In this document: one piece after another, positions 23,741-30,683 of the stretch | Numbering within the stretch: position 1 is the first letter of the stretch | How the letters are laid out: the number at the start of each line of letters is the position of its first letter | Source: Thozetella sp. PMI_491 | Taxonomy: Eukaryota > Ascomycota > Sordariomycetes > Chaetosphaeriales > Chaetosphaeriaceae | Direction of reading: 5' to 3' | Length of the DNA: 30,683 nt | NCBI GenBank assembly: GCA_021432635.1 | Contig: MU270161.1 | Coordinates: 1-30,683 of the forward strand | Notes under the pieces: generated by a model | Databases searched by the model: none | Told to the model about the DNA's origin: nothing | Seen by the model: only the letters and a program-made list of their open reading frames with translations | Position numbers and translations under genes: made by a program

Positions 23741-24080
23741 TTAGCTAGCTAACTTTATATACTAATAATAAAATAAACAGTTATATTTTAGTTTAACCTT
23801 ATCTATATACTAGTATTAAAAGGATCTCTTAAAATACTTTAACACTATCCTTATTAAGGCTTAAAATATATAAGTGCCTTTTTAACTAGTTATTTTTATA
23901 TACTAATAAAAGAGTAAACAGCTATATTTTAACTCGACCTTATCTATATATTAACACTAAAGAAAGTTCTTAAAATACTCTAGTATTATTCTTATTAGGG
24001 CTAGAAGAGTATAAGTGCCTTTTTAGCTAATCTTTTCTATATACTATTAAAAATAGTTATATTTTTAAACAACCTCTTTT
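23741..24080. repeat. 141-bp tandem repeat, about 2.4 copies
   Basis: The word TACTAATAA at 23760, TACTAATAA at 23901 and TACTATTAA at 24042 mark a 141-bp period. Other matching words: CCTTATCTATATA about 36 bases into units 1 and 2, and TATAAGTGCCTTTTTA at 23869-23884 and 24010-24025, also 141 apart. Unit starts are near 23741, 23882 and 24023. Units differ by substitutions. It may be a minisatellite or a subterminal repeat of a neighbouring transposon. Confidence 0.75.
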
Positions 24081-25250
24081 AGGTATTAAGAGAGATTTTA
24101 GTATAATTATAAGTCTGCTCTTATTTTTAATGTTTAACCCTTTAAAAACAGCTTGAAAAATAGTTAAAATAGGGGTTTAAGAGGTAATTTTACTACCTTA
24201 GTATAATATATAATACTTATATTATATATATTACTAATAGTATATAATATAAGTATAAGTTTTAGCTTTATTATTTAAGATATTAACAGTTAATTATTAT
24301 TTTATAAACTTATTTATATAGTTAAAAAAAGTGTGTATTAAAATATATAACTATAGCAGTAAAAGATTAGCCTTATTGATTAATTACTTTTTAAGTAAGG
24401 GTTAAGTAGCTTATATTAGGTAAATAATTATAAGTATAATATTAGACTATTTATACTAGTAAATATTAGCTAAAGAGTAGTATTAAAGCGTTTAAAATAT
24501 ACTCTAACAGCCTAAGATTAATAGTAATATAAATAATATTTAATTAAAGGGGTAAAAGGTTTTTTTAAATTAATAAACTAATTAATAGTAAAAAACAAAC
24601 TATATTCCCTGTATTAAAATTATTTAAAGAGTGTATTTTAAAGATCTATATTTATTAAATAACTAGTATAAAAAATAAGGAAATATTAATAGATAAAAAC
24701 TAGAGTAAAAAATAAGGTTAGAGTGAAATCTAATTATTAGATATATTTAAAGATAATAGTTTAAGCTAGTTATATCTAGTATTAAGATTTATTATTTAAT
24801 AGATAAAACTACTTATAAGCTAATTTATAAAGATTATAAGTAGTATTATACCTTATATAAGCTAGAGGCTAATTTTTTAAGCTAATTTATATTAGCTATA
24901 GTATAAAAAGTAGTTTTTTAAGCTAATTATAGTGTAAAGGGCTATTTTTTAGTAGAGTAAAAAGCTTGTGAGTTAATTTATAAAGAGAGTGATTTCGCTA
25001 TAATTTTTAACGATTTTATTATTAATTTCTTTTTAGGTATTATAATAAAGACCTTTAGTTAGATTAAGCCTTTTTTTATAACTAGGCTTATATTAAATAA
25101 TATTTAAATATAAGATATTTTAAGCTTAATATTTTTATAAAGCACTAACTATTTTATATTAAATAACTTATAAAGAATAAGAAAACTTAGTGTCTTTATT
25201 TATAGCTAAGATAAATAAAAGCTATTTAAACTAAGCTTAAGTTAAAGCTT
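24081..25250. other. Unassigned degraded repeat DNA upstream of element 3
   Basis: No gene recognised. Plus-strand frames at about 24600-25050 give Leu/Ile/Gln-rich readings when RIP stops are ignored, which may be coding relics. I searched for a copy of the sequence found after element 3 pol (29990 onward) that would show a 5' LTR and saw none. Confidence 0.35.
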
Positions 25251-26600
25251 AATAAGAAACACTATAAAATTATACCCTTCTTAAGGTTAACCCTTTTCTT
25301 TTTAACCCTTTTAATAGTAATAATCTTTTTAATAACTTACTTAATAATTTATTTAATCCTTTTTCTTTTAATAAATAATCTCCTCTTAAATTACTTATAG
25401 CTTACTTTACTAATAATAATATTAGCTCTTAGTAATAACTTAAAGATAGTTCTAGCTTTAATAATCCTCTTAGTAATAATTTTAATAAGATCTAAGTATA
25501 AGTTATACCTAATCCTACCTAGGATATTACTTATTTTAATAATAGTATAAATAATTATAAAAATAATAGTTATAGTAATAATAATTATAAAGATAATAGT
25601 TATAAGAGAGATAGTTATAAGTATAAAAAGGGTATTATAAGTGATTTAACTATAATCCTTATTATTATTAATAAAAGTAAGTTCTTACCTTAAAAGTCTA
25701 AGAGTAAATAAGACGATAAAGCTTTTTATACCCTTATTAATAAGGGTAAATAAGTTAATACTAAAGGCTTTTTTACTTTTAATCTAGCTAATTTTTATAC
25801 TTATACTAATATATTCTTAGGTTTATTTATAGGTTAAGCTCCTCTTAATCCTTATACTCCTAAGTCTTTATCTCTCTCTAATACTTATTATAACCTTTAT
25901 TAAAGTTATACTCCTAGTTATACTACTTCTTTTTTAACTATAGTTTATACTTTAGCTAGTATTATTAGCTCTTACTAGTCCTTATAGGCCTTAATTTTAA
26001 GTGTAACTTATAATATTTACTCTTATAATCCTTTTATAAAAGACTTACCTTTTACCTACCTTAATAAATACTAAAAGTATAAAAGAGCTTAATAAGCTAT
26101 TTACAATACTATCTTATAAGGGTTTTTTATCTTTTTTAAGAGTTTTTTCCTAGTTTTTTAAGCCTTAATAGTTTTCTTTTCCTAGCCTATAAATAAAAGC
26201 TTTTAAGCTTACTTTTTAAGCTTATCCCTATTATTTTTCCCTATTGTCTTATAATTAGTTTACTTTCTTTCTACTCCTTTTAAAAGTAGATAGTTTTAAT
26301 ACTTATAACACCTTAGGCAGGTCTTAAGGGGTAAAAGCTTAGCTATAAGAAGCAGAATATATTTAATATTAATACTAAAGCTATAATATAGACTAATCCT
26401 TAAGGTCTTTAAGTTTAAAGCCTTTAAAGTTCCTACTTATATAAAGGAAGAGTTCTCTTCTTAGATTTAGTTTTAACTTAGCTTTAAATCCCCTGTGTTT
26501 CCTACCTGACTCTTAGGCTATTTATAGCTTATACTAGAGTTATACTAGTTATTCTCTCTTACTTAAGAACTTTTTAGGTTCTACTTATAGTTATATGCCT
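25250..26600 (+). pseudogene. Low-complexity coding-like relic upstream of element 3 RT
   Basis: Plus-strand readings give Asn/Ser/Tyr-rich repeats at about 25550-25640, then Ser, Pro-derived Leu and Phe-rich sequence up to about 26550. If it belongs to element 3 it would be its gag/protease part, but no zinc knuckle or protease motif is visible and the N-terminal third of RT is not clear either. It may instead be a different element next to a truncated element 3. No intact start or stop can be fixed. Confidence 0.3.
25551..25640 (+). repeat. Short imperfect tandem repeat encoding Asn/Ser/Tyr/Lys runs
   Basis: Variants of AATAATAGTTAT and AAAGATAGTTATAAG follow each other; in the reading frame of the surrounding relic they give NNSYSNNNYKDNSYKRDSYK. 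This looks like a low-complexity linker of a protein, expanded by slippage. Confidence 0.5.
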
Positions 26601-28255
26601 TATTATATAGCTATATACTTTAAGGCCTTATAAAAGAGGATAAATAAAAAACTATCTTTTATATAAGATATAGCCTTTTTAAGTAGCTAGTTACTTCTTT
26701 TAAGTTAACTAAAGCTCTTATAACTTTTTAATAATATATTAACTATATCTTATAAAAATATTTAAATAAGTTTACTTTAACTTATATTAATAATATCTTA
26801 ATTTACTTGTTTAGATTATTAAAAGACTATTATATAAAGATTAAAAAGGTCTTAGTAAAACTATAAAAGGCTAAGTTATAACTAGATATTAATAAGTATA
26901 AATTTAAATATTAATTAGTAAAATATCTAGGTTTTATTATTATTATAGGTAAAGAAATTAAGATAAATCTTAAAAAGGTTAAATCTATATTATAATAAAA
27001 AGCCTTTTAAAATATAAGAGTTATATAATTCTTCTTTAGGTTAACTAACTATTACTAATAGTTTATCTTATACTTTTCTAAGATAATATATCCTTTAATA
27101 TAGCTTACTTAGAAAGACATCTTATTTTAATAGTCTTTAAAGAAAAAAAAAGCCTTTTAATCCTTAAAAGCTTTATTTATTAAAATAATAGTATTAATAT
27201 AATTTAACTTAGATATTAAGACTATAATAAAGACTAATTTATTAAAATAAGTTATAAGAGGTATCCTCTTTTAAAAAGACCTAGAAAGATAATTATAACT
27301 AGTAGCTTACTTTTTAAAAAAGAACTTATTAGTTAAATATAATTATAATATAAGTAATAAAGAAATATTAGTTATTATATAATACTTAAAAGAATAAATA
27401 GTTAAACTAAAGAGTATATAATAGTTTATAATATTAATAAATTATAAGAACTTAAAAAAGTTTATAACTAAATAATATCTTATAAAGAAATAGGCTTAAT
27501 AAGCCTAGTTTTTAGCTAACTTTTACTTTAACCTAGCTTTTAGACTAAGATATTTAGCTAAAGTATTAAATATCTTATCCTAAAGAAAATAAAACTATTT
27601 AAGTAACTTATTTAATAAATAACTAATAAAAAGAGAGATTTATATATTTAACCCTAATATAAATAAGTTTAACACTTTATTATAAAACTAATAAGTATAA
27701 ATTATATTAATAAGAATAATAAAAACCCTACTAGTATTAAATCTCTTTTTATAAGATAATCTTTTAAGAGCTAAATAAGATTAAGCTTTATTATAAGATA
27801 AAGAATATATTTAAATCTTTTAAGCTATATAAGATAAAGTATATATTTTCTCACCTAAGCTTTAGTTATAGTTATTAATTAATAAAAGTAAAATCTAAGA
27901 AAGACTACTTAAATATTATAACTAAATATAAATTCTAAACTATAAGCCTCTTTATATAAAGTTATTATAAAAAATATATAACTTATTAATAAAGAGGTAT
28001 TTTAGTTAATATAATCTATAAGTTATTATATTATAAAAATTTTCTAGCTTAATATTTCTTAAGATATATAATACTTTATATAAAACTATAATACTTATAA
28101 AAGAGCTAAAGTATAAAGAAAAAGAAAATAAGGACTTTTAAAGCTATTATTAATCCTTAAATAGATTTAATAAGAGATTTTTATAGACTTTATTATAAAC
28201 TTTCCCCTTAAAAAACTCTTAAGAGCTATAAATATTATAGTTATTATTAACTAGC

Positions 28256-28257
28256 TA
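28256..28257. repeat. TA target duplication, left copy (TIR element)
   Basis: TA directly before the left inverted repeat, matched by TA at 28695-28696. This choice leaves the integrase codons CTA GGT AAG in frame after removal. Confidence 0.7.
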
Positions 28258-28694
28258 ATATAATCTATATATAAGTAGATTATATAAGTGAATAGATTAC
28301 TTTAAAATATATATAAAATCGAGAATTTCTTAGCTTTTTAACACTATTAAATTAAATTAGATAATTATAAAATATAAATTATACTCTTTAAAGATAATAA
28401 TAAACTTATATTTATTTTCTTTAGACTTTTTAAAAATTCTCTTAGCTATAAATTAAAAAAGTAGAGAATAAAATTCTCTACTTTAATTTATTTTCTTAAT
28501 AGATTTATTAAAAAATATTTTAAATTTTAAAATAAAATCTTAACAGATATAAATACCTATATAAATAACTATATATAAGTTATATAATACTTAAGTAAAA
28601 GTTAATAATGTTAAAAAGCTAAGAAATCTTTGATTTTATATGTGTTTTAAAGTGATTTATCTACTTATATAATCTACTTATATATAGATTATAT
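28258..28694. mobile_element. 437-bp TIR element (MITE) inside the element 3 integrase
   Basis: Inverted repeats of 85 bp at 28258-28342 and 28610-28694 begin ATATAATCTATATATAAG. They are equal in length and differ mainly by transitions (for example ATATATAAAATCGAGA against ACATATAAAATCAAAGA, with small local differences). TA duplications flank the element. The inside has no coding capacity and includes a 12-bp hairpin stem (28458-28469 with 28473-28484). Size, TA target and long TIRs fit a non-autonomous Tc1/mariner- or pogo-like element; the superfamily is inferred from the TA target only. Confidence 0.85.
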
Positions 28695-28696
28695 TA
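28695..28696. repeat. TA target duplication, right copy (TIR element)
   Basis: Follows the right inverted repeat; integrase sequence resumes at 28697 with GGT AAG AGA GTT ATA. Confidence 0.7.
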
Positions 28697-29645
28697 GGTA
28701 AGAGAGTTATATATAAAGCTATAATCTTTATTATAGTTAAAATAATAGCTAAATAATTTATATAAACCTTTATATAATATTATAAGTTTTTAAAGAGAAT
28801 TATCTCTAATTATAATATATAATTTATAAGCTAATTTTAAAAAAGACTATATAATTTACTTATAATTATATAATACTTATTAACTATATATTAGCTAGAA
28901 ACTAATAGGATAATTAAAAGGATAAATTAAAAACTAAAAGTATATATTAAAATATTTACTTTATATATCTAAAACAACTAAGAAATATTACTATTAATAG
29001 TAAAGCTTTTAACTAATAATAAAGATAATACTTCTATTAGGCTTAGCTTATTCTTCTTAGTTTATAAGTATAATATTAATATAATTAAGATCTAAGAGAT
29101 TAATAGCTTTAACACTTAGTAGTTACTAGTAATAAGAGTAGATAAAACCTTAAAAAAGCTATAAACTACTTAAAACTAATATATAATAGCTATAATTATT
29201 ATATAAAAATAATATAATATAGATTAAAAATATTAACTAGTAATAATAATATAAAAAAATAACCTAGTTTAGTTAAACTTAAAGAATATCTATATAAACT
29301 AAGTCTTAAAAAAATTTAACTAGAAGAATATTAAGTTTAAAGTAATAAGTAAAGTAAGATTATATATATATTAATTAAATATATTATTTAAAATATATAA
29401 TATATTTTATATAAGCTTATTATACCTTATTTTAACTAACTTACTATTATTATAAATATTATTATTATATAAGCTACTTATAAAGCTAATAAATAATAAG
29501 TCTAAGAAATATAAAATAAAAGAGATTATATAAACCTATATAAGCTAAGAGAAGTATTAAATACTAGTAAAATAAACTAAATATTTAAAACTAATATAAG
29601 AGCTAATTAATATATTAATAAATACTATAATACTAATAGATTTTA

Positions 29646-30010
29646 AAATAAAATATAGACTAGTTAAGTTAAATAACAGCTTAAAAAAGAGGAAAAAGGA
29701 GAGAAGGAAAGTATTATAATAAGTTAAAGCTATATAGTTTTAAAGTACTTTTAAGCTAGAACTTATAACTATTACTATATAATAGTTAGTATTATAGCTA
29801 CTAGTTAATAATAGTTATTAAAACTATTTAAAGTAAGAGAATATTAAACCTTATAAAAAAAGAAGTTAATCTAATAAAACTACTTAAAAAAAAGGACTAG
29901 TTAAACCTAAGGAAGGGTTAAACCTTATAGAGAAAGAAGTTTATTTAACTAAACTATCTAAAGAGAAAAGACTAGTTAAACTAGAGAGGGAGGAGTTAAG
30001 AGATTATAAA
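29646..30010 (+). repeat. 3' continuation of element 3 with a 75-bp tandem repeat
   Basis: Two units starting GAAGTTAATCTAATAAAAC (29862) and GAAGTTTATTTAACTAAAC (29936), with ACTAGTTAAAC shared at 29896 and 29971, give a period of 74-75 bp. In one frame they read as a Lys/Glu/Leu-rich helical repeat (KPKEGLNLIEKEV, KLEREELRDY). It is either the C-terminal tail of the element 3 polyprotein or the start of another gene. Confidence 0.5.
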
Positions 30011-30261
30011 AATCTTAAGGAGAGTACTTTTAAAAGCCTTTCCTCTCTTCTTCTTATTAAGACCTTTTTCTTTTAAGCTAAGAGTATTTATTAGTTAGAT
30101 AATATATTAAATATAACTATTATATTTAGCTTTAAACCCTTATATAAAGTTGTTATTTTTAATTATTTTAATAAGAGTATTATTATTAAAGGTATTATCT
30201 TAAGTAATATTAAAAATATTAGATATTTTTAAACTATAAAGCTTTAAGATATTTATAAGCT
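30011..30261 (+). other. AT-rich region after element 3, possible coding relic
   Basis: The plus-strand frame continuing from the Lys/Glu repeat gives a mostly hydrophobic reading with few stops up to about 30260. No family recognised. A 3' LTR of element 3 should begin near here if the element is complete, but without a second copy in the window it cannot be recognised. Confidence 0.3.
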
Positions 30262-30405
30262 TAATATATATATATTATTTAGTATAGCTTTTAATAAGCT
30301 TATTAAAGCTAATTAGCTTTAATAAGCTTATTAAAAGCTATACTAAATAATATATATATATTATTTAGTATAGCTTTTAATAAGCTTATTAAAGCTAATT
30401 AGCTT
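30262..30405. repeat. Two overlapping perfect palindromes of about 100 bp
   Basis: 30262-30312 and 30313-30363 are perfect reverse complements (51-bp arms, no spacer, centre in AAGCTAATTAGCTT). A second palindrome pairs 30306-30350 with 30361-30405 (45-bp arms around TATATATATA). The result is three copies of one arm of about 45 bp in alternating orientation. There is no mismatch in either palindrome, in DNA where other repeats have diverged. It can form a cruciform or long RNA hairpin. Confidence 0.9.
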
Positions 30406-30683
30406 ATAATTTAGCTTATATTCTTAATTAATATATATTAAAATTAAGTTAAAATAAACTATTTAATTATTAATAGTTTAAATATTAAGTATAAGTAAAA
30501 AAGTACTATTATTATTTATATAGTTTTTAAGCTTAAAAGTAAGTATATTTAAGGCTTTTTTATAGCTTTTATTAAGTATATCCTTTATTTTTTATTAATT
30601 TATAACTAGTATAGATTTATTATAATAGTTTAATAAGTTTTAAAACAACTCTAAGTTTAATATATTAAAAGATAGGTTATTTT
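30406..30683. other. AT-rich end of window, nothing recognised
   Basis: Low-complexity AT-rich sequence with scattered direct words; no coding, RNA or repeat feature can be supported. Confidence 0.4.

Larger units (their letters stand above)
26632..29645 (+). pseudogene. pol: Element 3: chromovirus pol (RT-RNase H-IN-chromodomain), interrupted
   Basis: A third Ty3/Gypsy lineage. RT: KTIFYIRYSLF, then TYINNILIYL with the YxDD box at 26783-26794 mutated to Y-I-N-N, then KYLGFIIIIGKEIKINLKKV. RNase H about 27180-27620 (LVAYFLKKN, NKEILVII). Integrase: IDFIINFPL with catalytic Asp at 28186-28188. A 437-bp insertion follows, after which KRVIYKA continues in frame, then KRIN with the catalytic Glu region mutated, NNKDNTSIRLSLFFL, and the C-terminal NIFYISLL. 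The chromodomain is at about 29490-29645 with LVK-stop-TKYLKLI (from 'LVKWTGYxxPTWEP') at 29567-29605. RT and integrase are in different frames, so an indel lies between them. The 5' part and LTRs were not found. Confidence 0.88.

Noticed and set aside
29990..30683. 3' LTR of element 3
   Set aside because: Position is right, but no second copy was found in the window and no TG...CA ends or target duplication can be shown.
1..30683. tRNA, rRNA, CRISPR or bacterial-type promoters and terminators
   Set aside because: None seen; short direct and inverted words are an expected result of the AT-rich, TpA-rich composition.

Overview
The window is a gene-poor, extremely AT-rich block of mutationally destroyed transposable elements. 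It most likely comes from a filamentous ascomycete (Pezizomycotina) that has, or had, repeat-induced point mutation (RIP). CpG, CpA and TpG are nearly absent, TpA is everywhere, and TAA/TAG stops fill every frame while TGA is rare. Where two copies of one sequence can be compared (the LTR pairs), the differences I found are transitions. When the TAA/TAG codons are read as mutated Gln/Trp/Arg codons, long frames with recognisable domain order appear. No intact long gene exists. The species cannot be named from this sequence.

Layout. (1) Element 1, 1968-9645 (+): a complete Ty3/Gypsy chromovirus with 417-bp LTRs and a perfect 5-bp target duplication (CTCCT). (2) Element 2, 11853-19543 (+): a sister chromovirus with 431-bp LTRs and target duplication ATACT. 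The two share gag-pol but differ in the upstream part of the LTR and in the 3' region. (3) A RepHel-type Helitron on the minus strand, about 22900 down to 19549, continuing at 11847 down to about 11600. Element 2 sits in its helicase, and removing element 2 plus one ATACT copy restores the reading frame exactly. (4) An unidentified long minus-strand frame, 10860 to 9646 then 1967 to about 1180, split by element 1; it too rejoins in frame. (5) A third chromovirus pol (+), about 26630-29645, with RT, RNase H, integrase and chromodomain. Its integrase is interrupted by a 437-bp terminal-inverted-repeat element flanked by TA. (6) A 141-bp tandem repeat (23741-24080) and two overlapping perfect palindromes of about 100 bp (30262-30405).

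The most unusual signal is in the 3' regions of elements 1 and 2, between chromodomain and polypurine tract. Each holds a degraded open frame on the opposite strand, apparently encoding a small protein with Cys-pair motifs followed by a charged coiled coil. The two proteins differ but have the same architecture, suggesting a conserved antisense accessory gene. A second oddity is a roughly 520-codon extension of Gag after its zinc knuckle, with pol in the -1 frame in both elements.

Reconstructed order: a Helitron and an unidentified gene or element came first; elements 1 and 2 inserted into them; RIP then mutated everything. Separately, the TIR element entered the third chromovirus. All identifications rest on my reading of motifs through RIP stops, without database searches.
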